This document shows, piece by piece, positions 1 through 8,729 of a stretch of DNA of 33,139 nucleotides (position 1 is its first letter; every line of letters starts with the position of its first letter). The translations under genes and the position numbers were made by a program. The notes beneath the pieces are model-generated. The model ran no database searches. It was not told the origin of the DNA and worked only from the letters and a program-made list of their open reading frames with translations. Source of the stretch: PNAI01 sp035501735 (GTDB taxonomy: Bacteria; Pseudomonadota; Alphaproteobacteria; Rhizobiales; Xanthobacteraceae); assembly GCA_035501735.1 (NCBI GenBank), contig DATJVR010000017.1, forward strand, positions 1 through 33,139, written 5' to 3'.

Positions 1-1
1 G

Positions 2-1837
2 ATTGGACGCAATGCCGAAATCAATCGCGCCATCCAGGTGCTTTGCCGCCGGCAGAAGAACAATCCGCTGTTCGTTGGCGAAGCCGGGGTCGGCAAGACT
101 GCGATCGCGGAAGGGCTCGCCAAGCGGATCGTCGACAGCGAGGTGCCCGAAGTATTGTCCGCCGCCACGGTGTTCTCGCTCGACATGGGCACGCTGCTGG
201 CCGGCACCCGCTACCGCGGCGATTTCGAAGAGCGGCTCAAGCAGGTCATCAAGGAGCTGGAAGGCTATCCCGGCGCCATCCTGTTCATTGACGAGATCCA
301 TACAGTGATCGGCGCCGGTGCTACGTCCGGCGGCGCGATGGATGCCTCGAATCTGCTGAAACCCGCGCTGGCGTCGGGCACGGTGCGTTGCATCGGCTCG
401 ACCACCTACAAGGAATACCGGCAGTATTTCGAAAAGGATCGCGCGCTGGTGCGCCGGTTCCAGAAAATCGACATCAACGAGCCGAGCATTCCGGACGCGA
501 TCGAGATCATGAAGGGGCTGAAGCCCTATTTCGAGGCGTACCACAAGCTCAAATACACCAACGAGGCGATCAAGGCCGCGGTGGAGCTGTCGGCGCGCTA
601 TATCCACGACCGTAAATTGCCCGACAAGGCGATCGACGTGGTCGACGAGTCTGGCGCCGCGCAGATGCTGCTGCCGGAAAGTCGGCGCAAGAAGACGATA
701 GGACTGAAAGAGATCGAAACCACCATCGCCACCATGGCGCGGATCCCGCCAAAGACCGTATCGAAGGACGACGCCGAGGTGCTTCAGCATCTCGAGCAGA
801 CGCTCAAGACCACGGTCTATGGCCAGGACAAGCCGATCGAGGCGCTGGCGGCCGCGATCAAGCTTGCGCGCGCGGGTTTGCGCGAGCCGGAAAAGCCGAT
901 CGGCTGCTACCTGTTCTCAGGGCCTACCGGTGTCGGCAAGACCGAGGTGGCAAAGCAGCTCGCCAAGAGCCTCGGGGTCGAACTGATCCGCTTCGACATG
1001 TCGGAGTACATGGAACGGCACACCGTGTCGCGCCTGATCGGCGCGCCGCCCGGCTACGTCGGCTTCGATCAGGGCGGCTTGCTCACCGACGGCGTCGACC
1101 AGCATCCGCATTGCGTGCTGCTGCTCGATGAAATCGAGAAGGCGCATCCGGATCTGTTCAACGTGCTGCTGCAGATCATGGATCACGGCAAGCTCACCGA
1201 TCACAATGGCAAACAGGTCGACTTCCGCAACGTGATCCTGATCATGACCACGAACGCGGGGGCGGCCGATCTCGCCAAACAGGCCTACGGCTTCACGCGC
1301 AACAAGCGCGAAGGCGACGACATGGAAGCGATCAATCGCATGTTCGCGCCGGAATTCCGCAACCGCCTCGACGCGGTCATCACCTTCAATCATCTCTCGC
1401 CGGAGATCATCGCCAAGGTGGTCGAGAAGTTCGTGCTGCAACTCGAAGCCCAGCTCGCCGACCGCGATGTCACCATCGAATTGTCGGAGGAGGCCTCGCG
1501 TTGGCTGATCGCCAACGGCTACGACGAGCTGATGGGCGCCCGACCCATGGCGCGCGTGATCCAGGAGCACATCAAGAAGGCGCTGGCCGACGAGGTGCTG
1601 TTCGGCAAGCTGAAGGCAGGCGGCCACGTGCGCGTGGTGGTGGAGAAGGACGAAACCGGCAAAGACAGGCTCGGCTTCGAATTCATCGAAGGTCCGGTGA
1701 CGCCGAAGCCCGAGAAGCTGCCGGAGCGCGGGGCGAAGCCGAAACGCCGTCCCAGACGCAAGCCCACGCCGCCCAAGGACGACGGTAGTCCGCCGCGCGG
1801 CGGCGGATCGGTGCCCAAGGTGCCGCTGAAGGTTTAG
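2..1837 (+). CDS. clpA: ATP-dependent Clp protease ATP-binding subunit ClpA (5' truncated by window)
   Basis: AAA+ unfoldase that feeds substrates to the ClpP peptidase, including N-degron substrates delivered by ClpS, in the cytoplasm. The reading frame is already open at base 2 and the N-terminal domain lies outside the window. About 611 residues are visible. The first AAA module shows Walker A GEAGVGKT (visible residues 26-33) and Walker B ILFIDEIHT. The second shows Walker A GPTGVGKT and Walker B VLLLDEIEKAH, followed by TTNAG and EFRNRLD. A YGF tripeptide sits where E. coli ClpA has the IGL loop that docks on ClpP, which supports ClpA over ClpB. The protein ends in a Lys/Pro/Gly-rich tail of about 45 residues, probably flexible and lineage-specific. 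The identification is secure; only the 5' end is missing. Confidence 0.95.
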   Translation: MGRNAEINRAIQVLCRRQKNNPLFVGEAGVGKTAIAEGLAKRIVDSEVPEVLSAATVFSLDMGTLLAGTRYRGDFEERLKQVIKELEGYPGAILFIDEIHTVIGAGATSGGAMDASNLLKPALASGTVRCIGSTTYKEYRQYFEKDRALVRRFQKIDINEPSIPDAIEIMKGLKPYFEAYHKLKYTNEAIKAAVELSARYIHDRKLPDKAIDVVDESGAAQMLLPESRRKKTIGLKEIETTIATMARIPPKTVSKDDAEVLQHLEQTLKTTVYGQDKPIEALAAAIKLARAGLREPEKPIGCYLFSGPTGVGKTEVAKQLAKSLGVELIRFDMSEYMERHTVSRLIGAPPGYVGFDQGGLLTDGVDQHPHCVLLLDEIEKAHPDLFNVLLQIMDHGKLTDHNGKQVDFRNVILIMTTNAGAADLAKQAYGFTRNKREGDDMEAINRMFAPEFRNRLDAVITFNHLSPEIIAKVVEKFVLQLEAQLADRDVTIELSEEASRWLIANGYDELMGARPMARVIQEHIKKALADEVLFGKLKAGGHVRVVVEKDETGKDRLGFEFIEGPVTPKPEKLPERGAKPKRRPRRKPTPPKDDGSPPRGGGSVPKVPLKV

Positions 1838-1860
1838 CTGCAGGCCAATATTCCGGATGC

Positions 1861-1893
1861 AGGGCGAGGATCGCGAACAGGTCCTCGCCTTTT
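1861..1893 (+). terminator. Rho-independent terminator after clpA
   Basis: An 8-bp perfect stem, GGCGAGGA (1863-1870) with TCCTCGCC (1882-1889), encloses an 11-nt loop and is followed directly by TTTT (1890-1893). It lies 25 nt after the clpA stop and ahead of azlC, so it probably separates the two transcripts. Confidence 0.75.
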
Positions 1894-1975
1894 GCATGTC
1901 TTCGATGTGCGATTGCTCGCGTGGCTGTCGCTTTTGCCGCCGTCTTCCGATAGGTGAGGGCGCGAGAAGGACACG

Positions 1976-2704
1976 ATGCCGGAACCGGAACGCCCTCCAG
2001 AGTCCTCGATTGCCGCATTTATATATGGCGCGCGGACGGCTGCGGCGTCCGTCTTCATGTTCGTGATCACGGTCACGTACATCGGGTTCGGTGCGCTGAC
2101 GCACGACTACGGTCTCTCCGTCGTCTGGGCGATGCTCTCCACCGTGCTGATTTGGGCGGGACCGGCGCAGGTGATCCTCGTCACCACGCTTGGGTCCGGC
2201 ACCTTGACCGAAGCCGCGCTGGCGGTCGGGCTATCCAGCGTCCGTTTGCTGCCGATGGTGGTGGCGCTGCTGCCGCTGGTGAGGCGCGAGAATACCCGCG
2301 CCTGGCAATTGGTCGTGCCGGTGCATTTCATCGCGGTCAGCGTGTGGGTCGAAGCGATGCGGCTTGCCCCCAATATCCCGCGCGAGCGCCGCATTCCGTT
2401 CTGCAACGGCATCGGCGTGATGTTGCTAACGACCGGCGTGGTGATGAGCGCGGTGGGGTATTATCTCTCGGCGCTGCTGCCAGCGCTATTCGGCGCGGCG
2501 GCAATGTTCATCACGCCGATGTCGTTTCTGGTCTCGACCGCGCGCAACAGCCGGCTGCTGCTGGAAAAGACGGCACTCATCCTCGGCCTCGTGATCGCGC
2601 CGGTGCTTGCCTATTACAAGATCAAGCTCGATCTGATGTGGACCGGCGTGATTGGCGGCTCGCTCGCATACCTGCTTTGGCGCATGCGGAGGCCGAGCCT
2701 ATGA
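1976..2704 (+). CDS. azlC: AzlC family branched-chain amino acid exporter, large subunit
   Basis: Predicted inner-membrane protein of 242 aa with several hydrophobic helices, matching the AzlC family (large subunit of AzlCD/YgaZH-type exporters of branched-chain amino acids or analogues). Family-like segments include YIGFGAL, IWAGPAQ and the block around SSVRLLPM. A purine-rich GAGAAGG (1964-1970) sits 5 nt before the ATG and supports this start. The stop overlaps the start of the following azlD-like gene (ATGA), a typical coupling of the two subunits of this exporter. Substrate specificity cannot be read from the sequence. Confidence 0.85.
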   Translation: MPEPERPPESSIAAFIYGARTAAASVFMFVITVTYIGFGALTHDYGLSVVWAMLSTVLIWAGPAQVILVTTLGSGTLTEAALAVGLSSVRLLPMVVALLPLVRRENTRAWQLVVPVHFIAVSVWVEAMRLAPNIPRERRIPFCNGIGVMLLTTGVVMSAVGYYLSALLPALFGAAAMFITPMSFLVSTARNSRLLLEKTALILGLVIAPVLAYYKIKLDLMWTGVIGGSLAYLLWRMRRPSL

Positions 2705-3042
2705 CCAGCTTTCTCTCGGAGCCTTACGTCGCCCTGGTCTTGCTTGGATTTCTGCCGAGCGAGATTTGGCGGTGGCTCGGCATCGCGCTTGGGCGCGGTC
2801 TCGACGAGACATCCGAAATCATCCAGTGGGTGAGGGCGGTGGCAACGGCCTTGGTAGCCGGCGTGGTGGCGCGGATCGTGCTGTTTCCGCCGGGCGCGCT
2901 TGCCGGCGTGCCGCTGACCGTGAGACTTGTGGCGATCACCTGTGGGTTTCTTGCCTATTATTTCGCGCGCCGTTCGCCATTCGCCGGTGTGCTTGCCGGT
3001 GAGGCGGTATTGATCATCGGGACGCTTCTCTTCGTCCGCTGA
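2701..3042 (+). CDS. azlD: AzlD family branched-chain amino acid exporter, small subunit
   Basis: A 113-aa hydrophobic protein with three to four predicted membrane segments, starting MTSFLSEPYVALV and ending LLFVR. Size, hydrophobicity and position directly after azlC fit the AzlD/YgaH small subunit. The ATG at 2701 overlaps the azlC TGA by 4 nt, so translation is probably coupled and subunit amounts matched. An upstream in-frame extension exists but would run through azlC in another frame and was rejected. The gene converges with the HIT gene, leaving only 9 nt between stops. Confidence 0.8.
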   Translation: MTSFLSEPYVALVLLGFLPSEIWRWLGIALGRGLDETSEIIQWVRAVATALVAGVVARIVLFPPGALAGVPLTVRLVAITCGFLAYYFARRSPFAGVLAGEAVLIIGTLLFVR

Positions 3043-3051
3043 CCTCAGACG

Positions 3052-3480
3052 TCAGCCATCCTTCAGCGCCGCCGACAGTTTCAATGCTTGGTCGGACAGC
3101 ACGTCGGGTTTTTCCTTTTCACTCGCTGGCGGCTTCATCGGCACGCCGTTCTTGCGCGGGATGACGTGCAGGTGGAGGTGAAACACGACTTGTCCGCCGG
3201 CACCTTCGTTGAACTGCTGGATAGTAATGCCGTCGGCGTTGAAGATTTTCATCGCCGCCTTGGCGATCTTCTGCGCCGCTTTGGCAACCGCGGCAAAATC
3301 GTCCGGCGAAACGTCGAGAATATTGCGCGCCGAAGCCTTCGGCAGCACGAGCGTGTGGCCGGGCGCGCGCGGCATGATGTCGAGAAATGCCAGGACCTTG
3401 TCGTCCTCATAAACCTTGTATGACGGCATCTCGCCGCGAAGAATCTTGGCGAAGATGTTGTTCGGATCGTAGGCCGGCAT
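3052..3480 (-). CDS. HIT family protein (histidine triad nucleotide hydrolase)
   Basis: A 142-aa HIT-superfamily protein, probably a nucleotidyl hydrolase or transferase acting on purine nucleotide phosphoramidates or dinucleotides. The triad HLHLHVIP is at residues 101-108 (His101, His103, His105), preceded by QQFNEGAGGQVVFH. The N-terminal segment NIFAKILRGEMPSYKVYED is characteristic of the family. A longer frame starts 28 residues upstream, but ATG 3480 is preferred: AAAGGACC lies just before it and homology-like sequence begins there. It follows the FemAB-like gene by 13 nt, so the two are probably co-transcribed. The physiological substrate is unknown. Confidence 0.9.
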   Translation of the reverse strand: MPAYDPNNIFAKILRGEMPSYKVYEDDKVLAFLDIMPRAPGHTLVLPKASARNILDVSPDDFAAVAKAAQKIAKAAMKIFNADGITIQQFNEGAGGQVVFHLHLHVIPRKNGVPMKPPASEKEKPDVLSDQALKLSAALKDG

Positions 3481-3493
3481 GATGATGGTCCTT

Positions 3494-4744
3494 TTAGTCC
3501 TGTTCGACCAAATTTTTGCGGAATGGCGCGGCTGCCGCAAGCTCTTCACCGAAAGCTTCCACATGCGCGCGCTCGCGCAGCAGATAGTCGGCCACCGCGC
3601 GGCGGAGCGAGGGATTGGCGATGTAATGCGCGGAATAGGTGGTGACCGGCAGGTAGCCGCGCAGGAGCTTGTGTTCGCCCTGCGCGCCGGCCTCGACGCG
3701 CGCGAGCTTGTTGGCGATGGCGAAATCGATGGCCTGATAATAGCACAGCTCGAAATGCAAGAACGGATGATGCTCGATCGCGCCCCAGTGGCGGCCGAAC
3801 AGCGCCTCGGAGCCGATGAAATTGATGGCGCCGGCGATGAAGCGGCCGGCGCGCTTGGCCATGATCAGCAGGATGCGGTCGCGCATCCGCTCCCCGACCA
3901 TGGAGTAGAACTCGCGGGTGAGATAAGGCCGCCCCCATTTGCGCGAGCCGGTCTCCATGTAGAAGTCGAAAAAGGCGTCCCAGACCGCTTCAGTGAGGTC
4001 TGAGCCGTTCAGCCAGTGCACGCTGATGCCGTCGCAAAGAGCTTCGCGCCGCTCGCGCTTGATGGTTTTGCGCTTGCGTGACGCGAACGCCGCTAGAAAA
4101 TCGTCGAACGAGGCGTAACCGGCATTTTCCCAATGGAACTGCTGATCGGTGCGCTGCAGGAAACCGCGCGCGGCGAGGAAGCGCGATTCCGGCTCGGGCA
4201 TGAAGGTGACGTGCACCGACGACGCCTGGTGGCGGCGGCAGAGTTCGATCAGGCCGGCCGCCAATCCTGCGCGCACGCTGTCGGCCTCGGCGGCGGCGCG
4301 CACCAGTAAACGGCGGCCGGTCGCGGGCGTGAAGGGAACCGAAACCTGCAGCTTCGGGTAATAATCGCCGCCGGCCTGTTCATAGGCTTCGGCCCAGCCG
4401 CGGTCGAAGACATATTCGCCGCGGGAATGGGACTTCAAATAGCAGGGCACGGCACCGAGCGGTGTGCCGTCCGGGCCTTCCAAGACAAGGTGCTGTGGCT
4501 GCCAGCCGGTCTTTGCGGTGGCCGAGTGCGAGGCTTCGAGGCAATACAGAAAATCGTACGATATGAAGGGATTATACAATTCCGATTGCGAGGTTCGTTG
4601 AACGGCTTGCGGGATTGATTCAACGGGCTGAGAAATTGATTCAAGTTCGCCCGCCAAGCGCGGATTCGCGCAGGCATCCCATGCGTCGCGCGCAATGTCG
4701 GCGATGGCCGGGACAACGCGGATGCGCAGATCGGGTTCACTCAT
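3494..4744 (-). CDS. FemAB-like / GNAT-fold protein (DUF482 family)
   Basis: A 416-aa protein of the DUF482/FemAB_like family (PF04339), which is predicted to adopt an acyltransferase fold and is sometimes annotated as peptidoglycan-related or GNAT acetyltransferase. Family-like segments include NPFISYDFL near residue 60, the central RKRKTIKRERREA, the YLTREFYSMVGERM stretch and the C-terminal ARVEAGAQGEHKLLRGYLP followed by YSAHYIANPSLRRAV. No signal peptide is visible, so it is probably cytoplasmic. It lies directly upstream of the HIT gene. The enzymatic activity of this family is not established; the family assignment is confident but the function is not. Confidence 0.8.
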   Translation of the reverse strand: MSEPDLRIRVVPAIADIARDAWDACANPRLAGELESISQPVESIPQAVQRTSQSELYNPFISYDFLYCLEASHSATAKTGWQPQHLVLEGPDGTPLGAVPCYLKSHSRGEYVFDRGWAEAYEQAGGDYYPKLQVSVPFTPATGRRLLVRAAAEADSVRAGLAAGLIELCRRHQASSVHVTFMPEPESRFLAARGFLQRTDQQFHWENAGYASFDDFLAAFASRKRKTIKRERREALCDGISVHWLNGSDLTEAVWDAFFDFYMETGSRKWGRPYLTREFYSMVGERMRDRILLIMAKRAGRFIAGAINFIGSEALFGRHWGAIEHHPFLHFELCYYQAIDFAIANKLARVEAGAQGEHKLLRGYLPVTTYSAHYIANPSLRRAVADYLLRERAHVEAFGEELAAAAPFRKNLVEQD

Positions 4745-4813
4745 TGTGCGGGCGAGGCCAGAACCACTATGGTTCGTCCTATTTTGACCGGCCGGCGGCC
4801 GCAGACAACCGGG

Positions 4814-5119
4814 TTATCGGTAAGGGCATACGATCACGTCATAGCCGGTCGGATTTCCGTCCCAGGTGCGGCCGCCTTCAGGGTGGCAGCCGCGGGGTAT
4901 CGGGCTGCAGCCGAGTATCGTGCAGGCAATTTGGGTTCCAGACCCATTGCGGATGGCATGGGATGGCTTCTTGCGTGGAGCGGGCGGCGTTGGCGTTTGG
5001 GCGGCCTGGGCAAGGACCTGAGTGTCCGCGGTTTGCGCACCGGCGGTGCCTGGCATCACAAAAACGGTTGCGGCAGCGGTCGCAAGCAGCGCCGATATCA
5101 GCGTTGATCGAATTGGCAT
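4814..5119 (-). CDS. Small secreted Cys-containing hypothetical protein
   Basis: A 101-aa protein that I cannot assign to a named family. The ATG at 5119 is chosen because AAGGAG stands 5 nt upstream; a longer frame begins 11 residues earlier without such a site. An N-terminal signal peptide (MPIRSTLISALLATAAATVF, likely cleaved after AGA or AQA) is followed by an Ala/Pro/Gln-rich linker. A compact C-terminal segment of about 35 residues carries four Cys (contexts IACTI, LGCSP, RGCHP and IVCPY), which may form two disulfides in the periplasm. It is flanked on the same strand by the phosphodiesterase gene (86 nt) and the FemAB-like gene (69 nt). Confidence 0.7.
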   Translation of the reverse strand: MPIRSTLISALLATAAATVFVMPGTAGAQTADTQVLAQAAQTPTPPAPRKKPSHAIRNGSGTQIACTILGCSPIPRGCHPEGGRTWDGNPTGYDVIVCPYR

Positions 5120-5205
5120 TGTGGCTCCTTGTCGTTGCTCACCGAATAACACCGCGGAATGGCGATGGCTCGATCAAAACCGCGTGCCTCCGGAAGATTC
5201 GTGAG

Positions 5206-5937
5206 TTAGGGGCGAAAGCCCTCAAAAATCATCTGGTCGGCCCAGCGGCTCGCGCGCGCTCGGTCCTCTGGTGTGCGCACCGTCCAGGTCAGCAGCGGAA
5301 GTTGCAACATGTTATGGGCCAAGAACGGTAACGGCGAAGGCAGATCCTTCACGTGATAGGCGAGAAACTGCACGCCGGCGGTGAGGGCGTGCATCGCATA
5401 GCGCAGGCCATGTGCGCCGTTGGCATCGTGCCCGCCGCGCGCTTGCTCGCGTCGCTGGGCGACGAGCCCGCGCGACAGCTTGGGCGCGAAGTTTTTCGCC
5501 GCCGCCACCGGCTCGGGATCGAATGACATCACGGCAACCGGGCCTCGGTAGGTCGACAGGACCTTTGCGGCGCGTTCCGCAAGCCGGAGGTCGCCATCGA
5601 ACCGGCTTTTCAATTCGAGCAGGAGAGTCACCCGGCCAGCCACGAGCTCGCAGAGTTCGGCAAGCGTCAGCATGCGGTCCGATGTTGACCGGAACGGTAC
5701 GCGCTTCAGCTCAGCGGCGGTCAGGCTTGCCAGCGCCGCGGTGCCCTCGGTCAGACGGCCGAGCGTATCATCGTGATAGACCATGGCTTCGCCGTCGGCC
5801 GTGATTTGAAGGTCGCACTCGATGGCATAGTTGCCGGCGATCGCCGCGCGAAAGGCGGACGGCGTGTTTTCGACCACGCCTGCCGCAGCGTCATGCAGGC
5901 CGCGGTGCGCCACCGGGCGGGCGATCAGCCAGTCCAT
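5206..5937 (-). CDS. Glycerophosphodiester phosphodiesterase family protein
   Basis: A 243-aa protein with the GDPD TIM-barrel signature: HRG at residues 11-13, EN at 23-24, ECD at 40-42 and HDD at 55-57, then LLLELKS near residue 107. These supply the usual metal-binding Glu/Asp/Glu set and the two catalytic histidines (His11, His55). The reaction is hydrolysis of glycerophosphodiesters to glycerol 3-phosphate and an alcohol. There is no signal peptide, so it is a cytoplasmic form. It begins 5 nt after the RidA-family stop, so the two form an operon. Substrate range is not visible from sequence. Confidence 0.9.
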   Translation of the reverse strand: MDWLIARPVAHRGLHDAAAGVVENTPSAFRAAIAGNYAIECDLQITADGEAMVYHDDTLGRLTEGTAALASLTAAELKRVPFRSTSDRMLTLAELCELVAGRVTLLLELKSRFDGDLRLAERAAKVLSTYRGPVAVMSFDPEPVAAAKNFAPKLSRGLVAQRREQARGGHDANGAHGLRYAMHALTAGVQFLAYHVKDLPSPLPFLAHNMLQLPLLTWTVRTPEDRARASRWADQMIFEGFRP

Positions 5938-5942
5938 GGGAT

Positions 5943-6410
5943 CTAAGCAATCTCGAACAGGCCCTCGACTTCAACCGCGGCATCCAGCGGCAATACCGCG
6001 ACGCCAACGGTGGTGCGGGCATGGCGGCCCTTGTCGCCGAAGACGGCGACCATGAGGTCGGAGGCGCCGTTCATCACCTTCGGTCCATCGAGAAACGATG
6101 GGGCGGAATTGATGAAGCCACCAAGCCGTACCACGCGCGCGACCTTGTCGAGCTCGCCGACAGCCACCTTGAGCTGGGCGAGCAGATTGATCGCACAGGT
6201 GCGGGCCGCCTTATGGCCGTCTTCGACCGAAACACCGGCCCCGAGCTTGCCTTTGGCCACGAGCTTGCCCTCGATATCGAGGCAGAGCTGACCGGAAACG
6301 ACGAGCAGATTGCCAGCACGCACGAATCCCACGTAATTGGCGATCGGAGCTGCCGGCGTCGGGAGCGTGATGCCAAGGTCTGCGAGCTTCTTTTCAGCCG
6401 ATCCGGCCAT
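5943..6410 (-). CDS. RidA family protein (YjgF/YER057c/UK114)
   Basis: A 155-aa member of the Rid family, in the longer subgroup whose N-terminus reads LADLGITLPTPAAPIANYVGFVRAGNLL. Conserved parts include VVSGQL, the FINSAP region and the C-terminal HARTTVGVAVLPLDAAVEVE, with the Arg that in canonical RidA binds the imine carboxylate. RidA hydrolyses reactive enamine/imine intermediates released by PLP enzymes; whether this subgroup does the same is unproven. AGGAGG 4 nt before the ATG fixes the start. It heads a minus-strand pair with the phosphodiesterase gene and is divergent from eipB. Confidence 0.88.
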   Translation of the reverse strand: MAGSAEKKLADLGITLPTPAAPIANYVGFVRAGNLLVVSGQLCLDIEGKLVAKGKLGAGVSVEDGHKAARTCAINLLAQLKVAVGELDKVARVVRLGGFINSAPSFLDGPKVMNGASDLMVAVFGDKGRHARTTVGVAVLPLDAAVEVEGLFEIA

Positions 6411-6572
6411 GGTGCCTCCTGTTTAAGCAGCTAATGGCATGTGAAGCGGTTTCCCGGCCGTTTATTCCCCGAACGGCTATCGCCTTGCAAGCGGTGACAT
6501 GGCAAAGAGGCGTTGCAGGGGAGGGGCCAGAGTCCTAATTTGACCATAAGGGCGCGGTACGAGGATTGACTG

Positions 6573-7454
6573 ATGTTGAGGACCGTTACCCCCACCCGTT
6601 CGGCATTGGCATCTATGGCGTTCGCGGCAGCAATCGCCGCGCTGGGATTGTTTACGCCCAGCCCGGTGGCCGCCCAGAACACGCCGATCACGCTGGTGCC
6701 CCATCGCGCGGTCTACGAGCTCAAGCTCTCGCAGACGCGTGGCCGCCGGCCGATGCGAGCCGTGCATGGAAGCATCTTCTACGATTTTTCGGGAAATGCC
6801 TGCGACGGCTACGATCTGGTCTTCCGCCAGACGTCGGAGCTCGACAACGGCGAGGGCAATCCGATCGTCAGCGATACGCGCGTGACCTCCAAGGAGGGGG
6901 GCAAGGCAAACAGCCTGAGTTTCGAATCGCAAACCTACCTGAACAACCAGCCCCAGGATCAGGTTTCGGGGTTCGCGCAGCGTAGCGCCGACGGACTTGG
7001 CGTGAATCTCACCAAGCCTTGGAGCAAGACCTTCGATCTTGCACCCAACCTGGTGTTTCCGACCGAGCATATTCTCCGGATCATTGCCGCGGCGCGCGAG
7101 GGCAAATCGTTCCTGCAGGCGGCGGTCTACGATGGATCGGAGACCGGCGAGAAGGTTTATGACACGCTCGCGGTGATCGGTCCGGCGATCGCACCAAACG
7201 AGAAAAGACCAACTGACGCCGCCGCAAAACAGCCCTCGCTTGCCAAGCTCACGCGCTGGCGGGTGACGATCAGCTATTTCGACAAGGCGGAAAAAAATAT
7301 AGACCAGACTCCGACCTATACCGTTTCATTCGAGCTTTATGAGAACGGCATTTCGCGCGCGCTCGTGCTTGACTACAATGACTTCATATTGAGTGGTGAA
7401 ATGACATCGCTCGATATCAAGACATCGAAGCCGTGCGCCCTGACCGGACCGTAG
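6573..7454 (+). CDS. eipB: EipB family periplasmic cell-envelope integrity protein (DUF1849)
   Basis: A 293-aa protein with an N-terminal signal peptide (cleavage likely after PVAAQ, about residue 35) and the body of the DUF1849/EipB family: ITLVPHRAVYELKL, GSIFYDFSG, GYDLVFRQ, VFPTEHI, YDGSETGEKVYDT and NGISRALVLDYNDF. EipB is a periplasmic spiral beta protein needed for envelope integrity in Brucella. Two Cys, at about 77 and 288, correspond in placement to the conserved disulfide of the family. GAGGA (6561-6565) lies 7 nt before the ATG. It is a single gene, divergent from the RidA operon and convergent with dinB (9 nt between stops). Confidence 0.88.
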   Translation: MLRTVTPTRSALASMAFAAAIAALGLFTPSPVAAQNTPITLVPHRAVYELKLSQTRGRRPMRAVHGSIFYDFSGNACDGYDLVFRQTSELDNGEGNPIVSDTRVTSKEGGKANSLSFESQTYLNNQPQDQVSGFAQRSADGLGVNLTKPWSKTFDLAPNLVFPTEHILRIIAAAREGKSFLQAAVYDGSETGEKVYDTLAVIGPAIAPNEKRPTDAAAKQPSLAKLTRWRVTISYFDKAEKNIDQTPTYTVSFELYENGISRALVLDYNDFILSGEMTSLDIKTSKPCALTGP

Positions 7455-7463
7455 GCGGCCGGG

Positions 7464-8729
7464 CTACGAATCCCCGCTCTCGTCGAGTGCCAGTCCCTTG
7501 ATCAGCGATTTGTGACCGAACCGGCCGCGCACGCGATCCACTGCCCGCTCGGCAGCGGCGCGCCGCTCGGAACCACGATCGACCAGGTCCACGGGGTCGG
7601 CAGCGCTTGCATCGGAGAGCGCGCTCACGCCGATGCCGAGCAGGCGATAGCGCGTGCCGTTGATTTCACGCGCGAGCAGATCGCGGCCGGTGGCAAAAAT
7701 TTTCCCCGCCAGTTGCGTGGGATCTTCAAGCGAGCGGGCGCGCGTGAGGATGCGAAAATCCGCGGTCTTCAGCTTCAGCGTCACGGTCGAGCCGGACAGG
7801 TCGTCCTGCTTGAGGCGCTCTGAGACTTCCTCGGTGAGAGTCCAAAGACGCTGCTCCAAGGGACGGAACGAGGAAAGGTCGCGCTCGAACGTGGTTTCGG
7901 CGGAAACACTCTTGCGGTTGCGCTCGGGATTTACAGTGCGATCATCAAGGCCGCGACCGAGCCGCGCCAAGCGCTGGCCTTCAACGCCGTAGCGGCGCAC
8001 CAGCTCCTTTTCCTCGACCCGCTGCAGGTCGGCGATGATGCGGAAGCCTTCGCGCGCGAGCCGTGCCTGCGTCACCTTGCCGACGCCGTAGATCAAACTC
8101 ACCGGCTTGGGTGCGAGAAACGCCGCGGCTTCGCCTCCGCCCAAGACGGCAAAGCCGCGCGGCTTGTCGAGATCGGACGCGATCTTGGCGAGGAACTTGT
8201 TGCAGGACAGGCCGATCGAAACCGTAATGCCGATGTCGCGTTCGACTCGCGTGGCAAAGCGCGCCAGCACCTTCGCGGCGCTCATGCCGTGCAGGCGCTC
8301 GGTTCCGGCAAGGTCCATGAAGGCTTCATCGATGGAGAGCGGCTCGACCTGCGGGGTCAAGTCCAGCATCAACTTGCGGACCTGCCGGCTCGCAAGACTG
8401 TATTTATCGAAGTCCGGCCGGACGATGGCGGCATGCGGACACAGACGCTTGGCCTCGAACATCGGCATGGCGGAGCGCACGCCGTAGGTGCGCGCAAGAT
8501 AACAGGCGGTCGTGACGACGCCGCGCTTGCCGCCGCCGACGATCAACGGCTTGTCGGCGAGCGTGGGATCATCGCGTTTTTCGATCGCGGCGTAGAAGGC
8601 GTCGCAATCCACATGCGCGAGCGAAAGCGTGTCGAGCTCGGGATGGCGCGCGAGCCGCGGTGAGTGGCAGGCGGGGCAGCGGGCCTGCGTGCCCACATCG
8701 GCAAGGCAATCCCGGCAGAATCCAGGCAT
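7464..8729 (-). CDS. dinB: DNA polymerase IV (DinB) with N-terminal zinc ribbon
   Basis: A 421-aa Y-family translesion polymerase. The palm carries HVDCDAFYAAIE (catalytic Asp41; Tyr46 at the steric-gate position) and LSIDEAFMDLAG with the second catalytic Asp-Glu pair. The finger and little-finger regions follow normally. Before the polymerase domain is an extension with CRDC and CPAC (Cys5, Cys8, Cys18, Cys21), a probable zinc ribbon that some alphaproteobacterial DinB proteins have and E. coli DinB lacks. The ATG at 8729 overlaps the DUF3572 TGA by one base (TGATG); a GTG one codon upstream is a less likely start. Co-translation with DUF3572 is expected. No LexA box was confidently seen. 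Confidence 0.93.
   Translation of the reverse strand: MPGFCRDCLADVGTQARCPACHSPRLARHPELDTLSLAHVDCDAFYAAIEKRDDPTLADKPLIVGGGKRGVVTTACYLARTYGVRSAMPMFEAKRLCPHAAIVRPDFDKYSLASRQVRKLMLDLTPQVEPLSIDEAFMDLAGTERLHGMSAAKVLARFATRVERDIGITVSIGLSCNKFLAKIASDLDKPRGFAVLGGGEAAAFLAPKPVSLIYGVGKVTQARLAREGFRIIADLQRVEEKELVRRYGVEGQRLARLGRGLDDRTVNPERNRKSVSAETTFERDLSSFRPLEQRLWTLTEEVSERLKQDDLSGSTVTLKLKTADFRILTRARSLEDPTQLAGKIFATGRDLLAREINGTRYRLLGIGVSALSDASAADPVDLVDRGSERRAAAERAVDRVRGRFGHKSLIKGLALDESGDS

Noticed and set aside
917..2104. Long minus-strand frame of 395 codons opposite clpA
   Set aside because: It is antisense to a clear ClpA sequence, has Arg/His-biased composition typical of a GC-rich shadow frame, and no family motifs.
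3038..3056. 6-bp hairpin GCTGAC/GTCAGC across the azlD stop
   Set aside because: Short, no T-run on either strand; not called as a terminator.
3481..3564. Upstream extension of the HIT protein by 28 residues
   Set aside because: It overlaps the end of the preceding gene, and ATG 3480 has a good ribosome site and matches the family start.
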